NCBI GenBank assembly: GCA_963921935.1
Contig: OY998176.1
Span: 49,687,813-49,751,812, forward strand
DNA length: 64,000 nucleotides
DNA from: Galeruca laticollis
Taxonomy: Eukaryota > Arthropoda > Insecta > Coleoptera > Chrysomelidae
Direction of reading: 5' to 3'
The notes under the pieces are model-generated. The model worked only from the letters and a program-made list of their open reading frames with translations, ran no database searches and had not been told where the DNA came from. Within the stretch, counting starts at the first letter, position 1; each line of letters starts with the position of its first letter. Of this stretch, positions 1 through 10,912 are shown piece after piece. A program made the position numbers and the translations under genes.

Positions 1-216
1 TCTATTGAATGGATATATTATAAGATGCTAGTAAAAATGACTCGAATCGACAACCCTGCTATTCTATGATCAACAAAACGTACACTATTTCATTCATTAT
101 TTGCCGACCGTTTGGCCAATACCGTTTAAAGACGCTTGGAGATTATCGCGGATGGTTTTTCGTTTTTCGTAAGATTTTACTTTTTTTCTGATTGAGAGTT
201 AATTATAAGGTGCAAG

Positions 217-292
217 ATGAAGAAAAGTGTAATGACAAAATGCATAGTGTGCCACACTGTGGAAATTACCGGTGCAAACCAAACATTCCACA
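217..292 (+). CDS. possible first exon of a THAP-domain protein
   Basis: A short open stretch starts at the ATG at 217 (a second in-frame ATG is at 232) and reads KCIVCHTVEITGANQTFHR, then meets a good splice donor (GTTAGT, 293). The Cys-X2-Cys pair followed by an FHR motif is how the N-terminal half of a THAP zinc finger usually looks, and THAP domains are often split by an intron at about this point. No convincing second exon was found nearby, so this may be the start of a THAP transposase or a host gene whose remainder is lost, or a chance match. Confidence 0.3.
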
Positions 293-423
293 GGTTAGTG
301 GTGATACACTGTAGAAATAAATAAAAAAAATATTCAATAAAGGAAAGAAATGTATAATATATAAACAATCTACAACAAAATCAATTTTTTTTTCAAATTT
401 TATTATACAATAAAACAAAAAGC

Positions 424-426
<3 letters not shown>

Positions 427-494
<68 letters not shown>
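427..494. repeat. (TA)n microsatellite
   Basis: About 34 TA units form the outer flank of the left inverted arm of the adjacent Penelope-like relic. A shorter TA run lies outside the right arm at 1384-1413, so both outer ends of the element abut TA tracts, either as target preference or as microsatellite growth after insertion. Confidence 0.9.
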
Positions 495-495
<1 letters not shown>

Positions 496-519
496 TTTGT
501 TTTTTTAACCTTGTATATA

Positions 520-1377
520 TTTTTTTTCATTTTTCTTGGGCATCAGGTTAATCGTAAATTCTTCATCAATTTATATTTTTATTTGACGTTTCGCTCTCTA
601 TTCGGAGCATTTTCAAAAATTTCTACATTGATGTTAAACAATAAAATGAAAACGATTGAAAGATTAAAATTGAATGTACACACAGAGACGACAAAAACTG
701 GTAACTAATAAAATAATTTCAAAAACAATAAAATCGAAAATACCTGCCTTAGAAACAACTCTACAATATACCAGGGTCATTCAACAAGTTGATGTTATTA
801 TTATAATAAATTACAATATATCTGGCTTAGATTTTTGATATCTTGTTTATCGTTTACTGCACTGTTCTCTTTTTTTATATGTATCATTTCTTTTATTGTT
901 AGTTTTTTGTAATTGGAATCTTGGTTTATTATTTTAGTATTATTAGAGTCAAATTTATATTTTTCATTTTTCTCATGTTTATGAAGCGCAGTGGAGGCGT
1001 TTTTTGTATATTTATGGCCATTAAGTCTATTTTCAGGATGTTGGGTTGTCATACCTATATATTTTTTGGGACAATATAAACATGGTATAGAATATATGAC
1101 GTTCGATTTTTTTGAAGCATTTATTTGACTTTTTAATTTGGTGAACAATGGTGGTAGAGTATTTTCGATTTTATTGTTTTTGAAATTATTTTATTAGTTA
1201 CCAGTTTTTGTCGTCTCTGTATGTACATTCAATTTTAATCTTTCAATCGTTTTCATTTTATTGTTTAACATCAATGTAAACATTTTTGAAAATGCTCCGA
1301 ATAGAGAGCGAAACGTCAAAGAAAAATATAAATTGATAAATAATTTACGATTAACCTGATGCCCAAGAAAAATGAAT

Positions 1378-1382
<5 letters not shown>
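520..1382 (-). mobile_element. Penelope-like element relic with inverted terminal arms (PLE-A)
   Basis: Two arms of about 220 bp, 520-741 and 1160-1382, are near-identical inverted copies; both contain, for example, GACGTTTCGCTCTCTATTCG or its complement. Between them lies the tail of a Penelope-like ORF on the minus strand. Inverted terminal copies are a known PLE arrangement. The reverse transcriptase is absent, so only the 3' part of the coding region survives. Confidence 0.7.
801..1148 (-). pseudogene. PLE GIY-YIG endonuclease fragment
   Basis: The 115-residue ORF contains IPCLYCPKKYIGMT, the zinc-knuckle-like Cys pair leading into the YIG half of a GIY-YIG nuclease, followed by an R...H segment (NRLNGHKY) typical of the C-terminal endonuclease of Penelope-like retroelements. 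This domain nicks target DNA during insertion. The fragment lacks the reverse transcriptase and starts inside the domain's N-terminal linker, so it cannot act alone. It sits between the two inverted arms. It belongs to a different PLE family from the copies at 5.5, 35.6 and 48.5 kb. Confidence 0.7.

Positions 1383-1383
<1 letters not shown>

Positions 1384-1413
<30 letters not shown>
1384..1413. repeat. (TA)n microsatellite
   Basis: A short TA tract directly outside the right arm of the PLE-A relic, mirroring the longer tract at 427-494. Confidence 0.85.
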
Positions 1414-1415
<2 letters not shown>

Positions 1416-1639
1416 AAATTTTCCTGGCCTGGCATCATAACATAGTCCAGATTTATTTGTTTTGTAATGTGCCAACTCTGGAAACCCCATTCACTTGTAC
1501 ATTTATTATTAATTACAGGTTGTCGCAATCAAAAAGTACATACATCCCGGTGTCATCCGGGAAAGAGCCGACAGAGAAACATAATTTTAGCTTTACTGTA
1601 ATATAAGTAATGATTTTTTTCTGAGCAATGGTCAGTATA

Positions 1640-4600
1640 TCGAAGGGGATGTTCAGATATTTACTCTTTTCATTACTAAGTCTGTTTATGCTACAGAGTT
1701 GTTTGATTTTTCGATATTATCTCTGAAAATGAATTTTGGTGTATCATTATGTACTTTTTAATTTCTTCTTTGAAATTTTTAACTTTAGGTAGTAGTTTGA
1801 GAGTAAATGGAATTAAGTTGTAAAGTTTTGGTCCCAAGAAAAACAAATATCGTTGTGTTACTGACTTTTTAAAAGTTTGTACTGAAATGTCCAAATTAAT
1901 TGTGGAGCTAGTTACTCGAGTATCTTTAATTTTAAATAAAGTAGGGTTTGCGTAGATTTTCATTATACAGCTATAAACATAAAGTAGTTTTATATTGAAA
2001 ACTTTTGTTTCATTATATAACGTTTCAGTGGAATAAAGCTTACGTTTAGTGAAAATAATTTTTAACATTGTATTTTGAGTAGTTTGTAGTATATTAAGAG
2101 TAGTATTGAAAGTTCCATCCCATGCAACAATGCAGTATCTTAGAACTGCTTCAACTAGTGAATTGTAAACCATAAGTAACTTTCTTCTTGGTAAAATATC
2201 GCGCAGATTATAAAATGTATGTATTAACGTACGTAATATTTTACTTACATTTGTTATATGTTCTGACCAGGGAATGTGTTGGTTTATAATGACACCTAAA
2301 TACTTTATAGAACCAACTTTTTCTATTATGGGACATTTACATCTATTGATGCAATCTGAATTATGAAATTTATCTTCTAATTTATACGGTTGATCAACTA
2401 GACTGGGACTGAAAGCAATATATTTAGTTTTTTCACATTTAAGGTCAGTTTATTATAATTTAACCACACATTTATTTTTCTTAAATTCATCTCTGTTGTT
2501 TGTCTAACTTCGTCCCACTGCTTCCCAGCAAATACTACTGCAGTGTCATCAGCATAACAATCTAAATGACCTTTGAAATTGTTGATTTTTGTAATAGTAT
2601 TCATATATATTACAAACAGCCGCGGTCCTAGACCAGTTCCCTGAGGTACACCACATTTTACGAGACATTCAGAACTTATATCAGCACTTACCCTTACCCG
2701 CTGTATTCGGTTTCCTAAGTAATCTGAAATGAGATTTAGTGCAGTTCCACGTACTCCACAATTACATAATTTGAGCAATAGGATTTCATCAGAAACAGTA
2801 TCGAAAGCCTTGGCCAAGTCAAGGAAAACAGCAATACATTTTAACGACTCATCCATTGCCCCGACTGCCCTTCCTAGGAAATCCATTACGGCATTTTAAG
2901 TGCTAGAATTTTTTATGAAACCATATTGCCTCTTTGTGATAATGTTGTTCGCATTAAAGACATCAAGTAATCTTTCTTTTAATGCCATTTCGAAAAAAAT
3001 TGCAAAGTTATTTGTTAATGATATAGGTCTGTAGTTATTCATTTCACTATTATTTACCGACTTAAAAACCAGAGTAATGATAGATTCTTTCCATTGCGGA
3101 GGAATTTTGTCACTTTGAAAACGGAGATTAATAATATGTGACAAAGCTTCAGCAACATGCTTATGAATTGATTTATTTGTTTTTGATTGTAATTGATCAG
3201 GGCCAGGCCCCAGGAGTTATTTTTTAATTTGGATATGAGTATAATAATTTCATTTTTTGTAACTGGTTTTAAGAAAATATTTGAATCTACATTATCTTTT
3301 TCCATAAAACTGTCCGGTAGCGTAGCATTAGATATTTTATTTGCCATTTCAACTCCAAAAGAAGTAGTTAAACAAAGTAGCTCCTCTTTATTTTTATTAG
3401 TAAGAACATTATTATTATTTTTAACAGGTATTTGATCTATGTTTCTACATTTTTTACACGACCTGATATATAATTTATGACCTTCCAAACTTTTTTTGCA
3501 TCAGTACCTGCTTCATTTATTTTATTTTGATAATATTCATTTTTAGTACTTTTTATTAAAGCGTTAATATTATTTCTGTACACTTTATACTCTATATCGC
3601 CTTCCTGGGTGAAATGCTTTAATAAATTCGTTTTTAGTAAACCTCTTCGTTTAATAGAGGATATTAGACCTTGAGTAATCCAAGGTTTAATTTTTTTTAT
3701 TTTATTTTTTCGCGATTCTACATCATCGGAGGCTTTAGGTTCTTGAGACTCTATAATATTATTATTAAATAAATTTCATTACACATTTCCTTTTGAAGTT
3801 TTTTAATGTTCAGCTTATTTAAAGTTACTATACATTCAGAAGTACAATGTTTTTTTCCAAGGAATATAATGAAAATGGCAGGTGTGTAGTGATCTGCCAT
3901 ATCAGAATGAAAAACAATCGGATCAATGTCAATGTAGTGTTGTATATTTTTATGGGCTCTAATAAAAATATGATCAATAATAGTTTGAGTATTGTTTGTT
4001 ACTCTAATCGGCTTGTTTATGTAAGAAACAAAACCATTCCTATTTAATATATTGAGATAGTTATTAGTTTCGTTTGTGTCCTTTCTTAATAAATCAATAT
4101 TGATATCACCAATATATATTTTTATATTTTGTTTTTGCATTGACCCTAAGTATATTTTCAAATCTTCTAAATATTGTTTGTAAATTTGTTGATGGAAGCC
4201 TATAATATGCCGTCAATCTAATTTTGTTGTTATTTGGTAAATACTTACTCGAGAAAGTTACTCTCAGAAATTTGCTTTCATGTATAGGAGCCATATTAAC
4301 CGATGCATTTATGCTATCTCTTAGATAAACAACTACACTTTCACATTTATTAAATAATGCCTCATTATAGTACACAAAAAATTAGGAATTTTAAATTGTT
4401 CTACGTTTGATATTTCTCTAGTTTCAGATAAAACTATAATATCTAACCAACCTCCGGTCATCTCCATATAAACCAGAAGTTCATCAAAATGTTTTTGCAG
4501 ACTCCTTATATTGATATGTACGATACCTAACGAGTTTTTATGTCTGTCTGTCCTCTTCCGAATGTACTCTCCAAAATTGTTGTATACTTTTGTGTCAATT

Positions 4601-4640
4601 TCGGTACTATCTAAAATACTTAAATATTCATTGATAATAC
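1640..4640 (-). pseudogene. CR1/Jockey-like non-LTR retrotransposon ORF2, decayed
   Basis: Read on the minus strand, this is one broken polyprotein. The N-terminus (about 4560-3750) is an apurinic endonuclease, with LDIIVLSET near 4450 and GDINIDLL and IIDHIFIR further on. A linker follows at 3740-3490. Reverse transcriptase blocks are at 3144-2896 (PPQWKESIITLVFKS, NNYRPISLT) and 2886-2398 (IAVFLDLAKAFDTV, GVPQGTGLGP, and the catalytic CYADDTAV). The C-terminal thumb-like part lies at 2173-1691 (YNSLVEAVLRYCIVAWDG). Several frameshifts and stops separate these blocks, so the copy is dead. The domain order and the YADD box fit the CR1/Jockey group; the exact clade is uncertain. No ORF1 gag was found upstream. 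Confidence 0.8.
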
Positions 4641-4774
4641 AAATGTTATAATTCTAAAACCCTCAAATATTGTTAATTAATTTTTTATATATAATAGATA
4701 ATTACAAAAATTGTACCTATTTACAGCAGTCGTTATTTGGTCACAAAATTAGTCATTTATAATTCATTATTCCT

Positions 4775-5500
4775 CCTATTCATCATCATCATCATCATTC
4801 TCAGCGTGTTTCGGTCCATCTTTGGACATACGCCTCTCCAAGTTGTCTCCATCCGGTTCTGTCAGCTGTTCTGCTCATCCATTGCACTCCCGCTACTTTC
4901 TGGATATCGTCCTTCCATCTAGTCTTTGGTTTCCTGGATTTTTACTGCCTCCTCTTGGTCGCCATTCGGTCACTTTCCTTGTCCATCTTTTGTCCTCCGT
5001 CCTCATAAGATGTCCTGCCCATTTCCATTTTAATCTTGCTATGTGTTCAGCAATATCAGTTACCTTTGTTTTCTGGCGAAACCATTAGATGGTCTTCTCG
5101 CATTCGTATTCCCAGCATATTTCGATCCATCATTCTTTGTGCGATTCTTAGTGTGTCCATTAATTTGTCGTTTAGTACCCACGTTTCTGCGGCACATGTT
5201 AATGTTGGTAGCACAAATTGGTTGAAGACTTGGGTTTAGCGGTATTGTGGAAATTTAGTCTTAAATACGTTATTGACTCTTTTGACTCTTGCATATGCTG
5301 CCCTTCTGAGTTGTATCCTTCTGTTGATTTCTGCCAACTGTATGTTCTTATCGAAGGATATTTTCTGTCCAAGATATATGAATTCATTGACGACCTGCAC
5401 CACACTATCGTCACATAATGCGACCATCGTAGCGTCAGCTGAATTTGACATTATTTTTGTTTTACTCGCATTGATCTGTAGACCGTATTAGTGTTTTAAA
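4775..5500 (-). pseudogene. RTE-like non-LTR retrotransposon 3' end
   Basis: The minus strand carries the C-terminal end of an endonuclease/reverse-transcriptase ORF: VNEFIYLGQKISFDKNIQ, then EINRRIQLRRAAYARVKRV, LPTLTCAAETWVLNDK and, at the end, GRTSYEDGGQ and RWKDDIQKVAGVQWM. These blocks are typical of RTE-type elements in insects. The element is 5'-truncated, and its 3' end runs into a short run of (ATG)n at 4780-4800, the microsatellite-like tail expected for RTE. Frameshifts interrupt the frame near 5230 and 5100. Confidence 0.75.
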
Positions 5501-6665
5501 TGAAACTCACGGTTTCTAGTTAATACTACAATATAATAAAAATTGTTGAAAATTCTAAAAAATTGACAATTGTTTCGATAAATCAATATCATCGTCAGAA
5601 TGACAGAAGTTACATTTCATTTGATGCCTACCTGATGTTTAGTAGTTATTTTTGGCTAGACCAAGAAGTGACCTAACTTGTGATTGACTTAATATATGTT
5701 AATAGAAAAGAGAAGAAGATGTGATATTACTAATATTGAAGCTTAGATATTATTAGCCCTATGATTATAATTTTTCCAATTAAGATCAGTATAACTGTGC
5801 AATGATATAGAAAACCAGGAAAATTATATCTGCTGATCTTTACAATTATCACTTAAGAAGACAGTTTATTAGTGGAGAACTCCCTAGATTTAACTGTTCA
5901 TTGACAACTTCATATTGTGGGTTTCTTAAATGTCTTCTAATTTCCAATTCTTCAAGAAAATCCAGTTCTTGTTTCTTTTCACAAATATGCAGCACTTCTA
6001 GTTTTGTGTTAGTTGTCAATGAATGATTGGTGTTAAGTAGATGTTTTGCGTAGTGGGATTTATCTGGTTGTTTTAATCTGTATGGTCGTAAGTGTTCGCT
6101 GTATCGGATTTCAAAATTCTTAAGGGTCTGACCCAAATAGACAGCATTACATTCTGGACATTTGAGTTTATATATACCTGACTTCTTTAATAGCGGTATT
6201 TTTGTTTATACATTTAACAATTTTGTACTAACGTTACTTTCTGTTTTAAAAGAAATTGTTGTACCTATTCGTTGCTGAAGATATTATCTTTGAAATATTA
6301 TTAGAAATATTTCCTGCATATGTGATGGTTTTATAATTTTTTATTTCATCAGTTTGTTTAGGAAATTTTAGTTGTAATGCCACTTTTTCCTCTTTTTTAT
6401 TAATTAGCTTCTTTATCATATCTAATGGATAACCGTTGGATGTTGCTATTTGTCTAATTGTATTAATCTCTATCAAAATTACATTTGTTCATAGGAACTG
6501 AAAAAGCTCTATGTATCATTGAATTATATGCCGCTAGTTTATGGGACATGGGGTGATTGGAATTAAATGGAATTGTCAGATCAGTCTGTGTTGGTTTTCG
6601 GTAAATTGAATAATCAAGTACATTATTAACTCTTTCAATTTTTAAATCAAGAAAATTGATTTAAT
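5490..6665 (-). mobile_element. Penelope-like element, 5'-truncated (PLE-B copy 1)
   Basis: Same family as the near-complete copy at 35.6-38.0 kb, in the opposite orientation. Its 3' non-coding tail occupies 5490-5848 and its coding end 5849-6660. GIY-YIG residues are visible (MGQTLKNFEIRYSEHLR), and the upstream linker lies at 6246-6476. The copy breaks off at 6660, inside the segment that follows the reverse transcriptase catalytic core (INFLDLKI in the long copy). A frameshift separates the two ORFs near 6200. Confidence 0.85.
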
Positions 6666-6744
6666 AATTTATTTGATGCAATTACCACTTAGTTTTGCAA
6701 ATAACTGGGAGCTCTAGTAAACACACAACTATTCCAGTCATCCA

Positions 6745-9700
6745 AGACATCCCACATTGTAAACAAGTATGTATCTACGAATTTTCTATATATCGTTAGG
6801 ACCCGTAAGATTAATTTATGCCCAATTCTGCAACCCTCAAAACCCGGTGCTACTGCCGTGATACTCAAAAAATCTCAGTTTTTGGGAAAAAAGTATATTA
6901 AGTAAGTAGTTTTGGGATATGTTTGTTCTTTACGTTTTTAAAACCCATTAAATTTTTTACAATTTAACCCTAACCCGAACCCTGTAGGTTAATTTATTGT
7001 GGAGATACAGCCAATCGAAATTCGGCAACTTTTTTAAAAAAGTTTACACTCACATTCAAAGACACGTATTGGTCAAACTAATGATCCTGGAGAAAAGTCA
7101 TGCAAAAGGAATTTAATTAGAGAATCTAATTAGCACTAAACTGCTTTTAAAATTATGGCCGTAGGCATAAGAGTTTTCGTAAAAACAAAACATCTGAATG
7201 TAAATGTTTCTTTTAAATTGAAAATAAAAACTATTAAACGTATAGATACAAAATAAACAATTTAAAATAAGTATAACTTATAAAATACTATTTACACGAC
7301 TGTACGTCATAAATCCCGTACTTTACAACTTGGCCCTTTTTGAAGGATCTTGCCTCATCCATTCCGGACCAGTGGAGGAGGGAGGAGAGGGACGACAATC
7401 TTTGGAGATGGATGCTGGTTCTCGTAAGTATTCTAAATTGTCAAATTTTACGTCCTGCTCGTTCAGGATGATAGCAGCGATGTTGTTGCAGCTTCGCCCT
7501 TGGCAAAAAGACCATAGGATAGAGCACTTTAGCCCTGTCTTTCTGCAAGTACACGATCCTATGCACTGTTTCTTGCATCTGCAAGTAAACTTTTTCGGCA
7601 AGGTATGAGGAGCAGGCTCTGCCTACATTGTCATTGGCATCAGACCCTGTTAGATAGTCGTCAAACCTCAATCGCATGGGTTTTTTTCATCCCTCAACAT
7701 TTTTGGACCTGGTGGCAAGTCTCCTAGGAATAGTGTTTTGCAGCCTGTGTGATGGGGGGGGGGAGGCGGTTAAGGTTGCTGCCGATTTCACGAACGCCAA
7801 GTATCGCATAATGTTCAGCGTGCCCTCATCTCCTACGTAGAGATTCAACAAAATCTTTTCGACAGCCTTTCCTATGTCTTCCAGGTTTCAGTTATCAAGA
7901 AAAATGGTGGCAAGGTCTATCCAGTGGGGATTTTTTTCTAAAACGTTGCACCACTTCATTTTGCCTTGCCAAAAAGGGCAGAAGTGGCGTCACACGCACT
8001 GATGGCATGCAGAAATAAGACCATCCCTCGTGGAAGCTCAATTTTTTCACATAAAAATGTATTTCCTTGATATTAAGCGCATTCTGATCCAAGTATTCCG
8101 CCTTTCTGGAAGTAGACGTTCGCCTGTCCAGAGCCTAAGCCATTTAGAAGAACCAGTAGGTCGACATCCTCACCAAAAATAAATACTTGGTCAAACGTTG
8201 CACTATTGGAGAGGGCAGTTCTCACTATCTCAGCATCGGCGTCTTCTTGTGCTTGATGTACTTCAATACCCTGCCTCTCAAACTCAGTACGCATTATGGT
8301 GATCAATCGGCGTTTGTTAGATTCATTTGAGAGAGAAGTTTTGCTTGGGGCACTTTTATGAGTGTTGCTTCATCAAACAAAATGTCACGGCAGGAAAGCA
8401 GTTCGCCGCAGGCGTTCAGCCGATTCAGTGCTTTTCCTAGCTGTACTCTCTGGAAATCCATCGGAAACCACTGCTACGTATTTATTGAAGTTGTTGAAAA
8501 CGCAGCCGACGTAGCCATTCACAATGGCTCTGTTCGAATCATTTCGATGCAAGGCCACCTTGTGCAGGAGGTAACCATCAACGACTACAGTAAACGCCTT
8601 GTTTCCTGGGATGCTGTTTTCAGCGAGTTGTGTGAATGCTGAATGAAAGAAAGATTTTGTACCCTTTCGTATTCCTTTTTCAGTAAATAAAGACAGCTGA
8701 TACGATGCAAGCTCATAGGAAAAATGCTGCTTCAATTGCTCATCTGATTGTTTTGTGATGCGTACCCTCTAGAATATGGTGGGAGGGTCAACATTAACTT
8801 TCTTGTTGAATACTTTCACAGAGGCAGTGACTGACGCCAAGGTCTCAACTTTGTCCTCCCTTTTGAAAGTCTTCCCGTGGGTATTACCAACATTTGTTTC
8901 ACTCCTTCCGCTCCCAGTTCTTGAGCCAAGTGGCAATTGATATCAGGGCCTCCGACTATTCCACTGTGGATAGAAACTAGGGATCGGTAACTGGAAATGG
9001 AAGGTGGCTGAAAAGCCAGGTCTTAAATTTTTCGGCGCCTGCGTTATCCCTTTCAATTTGGGATGCTTATATTAACAAGTTGTTCTGTTGTTAGAGTTGC
9101 AGTTTCAGTAAAATGTTCCACCTCTTGGCAAATGTTAATCATGGAAACCATCCCCAGTGACCAGCGGGTCAACACACTGCTTCATATTCCCCGACCATGA
9201 GTTAGCCCATCCTGGCTTTTCATAGACCTCATCGGTATTGTAAAGGCCCCCTCAGTAAACACGCAGTACTCATCTGGCTTCAGGTGTTTTTCTAGCATGT
9301 CTTGAAGATAGAGTCTGGCACTTTTTGCGTAGAAAAAATGCCCCGCTGAATAAAAGAATGGAAGCATTTTGCTGACACATTCTAGATGAATCTGCAACTC
9401 TCCCATTCTCCGCCTGAATAAATAGCTCCATGAGAGCAGTCATTCGATAACGTTGGCACCAGAGCTTGGAGGTGGGACCATTCTGATTATTTTTTTCCAA
9501 TGCAGTTCTGAACTTGACACTGACGAGTTGAAAAATATCATTTTCTTTTGAAAGAAGAATCAGTTCGGCGTACACTAGATTGGTGCGACGTGGAATAAGC
9601 ATGGCTATGAAGCATTTTGTCAACACTGTTTTCACCGTAAATTGTTGTTAACATCTCCTTCAAACCGCTGCCACCTATGATTTCGCCAATGCATCCGAAA

Positions 9701-10905
9701 CATAGGGGAGGTAGAATCCACCCAGCCTCACCACTATATTCTGCAATTCATGGTACTGACCACTAGCAACAATATCTCGATCTTTTAGGAATAGGGGTTG
9801 GTCGAATGTTACGAAGCTAGTTTGTTGAGAATGAGCTGCTGGCTTCTACAAGCGCTGTAAATATAGTGTCATAATCTGTTGGTGGAGCATTAACGAATGG
9901 TAGATAAATCACATTTCCAACCTGAAAATCCATATCAGATGTCTGTAGCTTCATAAAACCGTTCCAGCCAGATATAACTGGAGTGTTCGACTATTTCCCA
10001 TACAATCACAATAGATATCTGGCGCCAACGGTAGTATGTCACTGGCCCGCTGAACGGTACCTTGTAAAGCAGTAATTGGCACTGTAGACAATCCCGCATT
10101 TTTTCGTACTGTGTAAGGTTTTATTGGAATGGTTCCAAAAGAACTTACAGTTTCGACTGGCATGTAGGTCTGTAAACGAGGGATTTGTTTGTCTGTTAGT
10201 ACAGCAGAACGTGGTGTTCTGCAGATAATTTCCCAATTTCATGGAACGTATTCTCTGCGTCTAAGGTATTGACATTTACATCTACGTTGTCAAAGAATAT
10301 TTATGATTTTATGCGAAAAAGTTGCCGAATTTCGATCGGCTGTATCTATAACACAAATTGACCGACAGGGTTCAGGTTAGGGTTAAATTGTAGAAAATTT
10401 AGTTGGTTTAAGAATATAAAGAACGAAAATATTCAAGTACCATAGCACCCACCTAAAAATCAATAGGGTTCCTATGTGAGATGTCCCGAACAATATTCAA
10501 TCATAAAATTGTTGGCTTCTTGCACTCCTGAAGTTGTATCGTGCTAACAATACATGTTACGAAAAGTGGCCGACGACAACGACGACATGCACACAGGATT
10601 TTTTCCTAAATCCGTTTTTTTTGTTTTTGGTGAAAAACGTAAAAATAATTTTAAAAAATTCAAAATTTCAACTTGGGGTAAACCAATACTTTTTTTAGAT
10701 AGGTTGGGCGGAAAAGTAATACTTCAAAATATATTTTTTTTTCTTCAAAAAAACTAAAATAAAAGCAAAAATGTTGATGTTGTTTGAGTACCACGGGAGT
10801 AGCACAGGGTTTTGAGGGTTGCAAAATTGGGCATGAATTAATCTTAAGTCCTAACGATATTTAAAAAATTCGTAGATACATGCTGGTTTGCAATGTGGGA
10901 TGACT
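6745..10905. mobile_element. 4.2-kb DNA transposon with long TIRs (Academ-like?)
   Basis: The ends are inverted copies: 6745-7045 on the left matches the complement of 10740-10905 plus 10317-10440 on the right. The shared blocks include CCCACATTG, ATGTATCTACGAATTTT and AACCCTAACCCGAACCCTGT. The right arm carries about 300 bp of extra sequence (10440-10740). A decayed minus-strand protein fills the interior. The target duplication is not clear: left flank AAGACAT, right flank ATGACTGG. The long TIRs and PIN/XPG-like protein recall Academ-type transposons, but that assignment is inference. Confidence 0.7.
7323..10242 (-). pseudogene. transposon protein with PIN/XPG-like and Cys-rich C-terminal domains
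   Basis: Pieces of one long protein follow in order on the minus strand. The N-terminal part lies at about 10242-9950. A block at 9635-9182 contains SKLWCQRYRMTALMELFIQA, then MLPFFYSAGHFFYAKSARL and RSMKSQDGLTHGRGI. A PIN/FEN-like part at 8735-8073 has acidic residues in VVDGY, EDADAEIV and IFGEDVDLLVLL. The C-terminus at 7601-7323 is Cys-rich (CIGSCTCRKTGLKCS, then CQGRSCNN). This domain set is familiar from large uncharacterised transposon-type proteins of arthropods and cnidarians, recalled as a family pattern rather than a search result. Many stops and frameshifts show the copy is inactive. The acidic triad suggests a nuclease fold; no DDE core was recognised. Confidence 0.65.
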
Positions 10906-10912
10906 GGCCTAT

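Noticed and set aside
427..494. TA tract as a CRISPR-like or tandem regulatory array
   Set aside because: It is a plain dinucleotide microsatellite; no spacers or repeat units longer than 2 bp. No CRISPR array exists in the window.
7323..7608. Plus-strand 92-aa ORF at 7330-7608
   Set aside because: Antisense of the Cys-rich C-terminus of the transposon protein; the minus frame has the conserved cysteine pattern.
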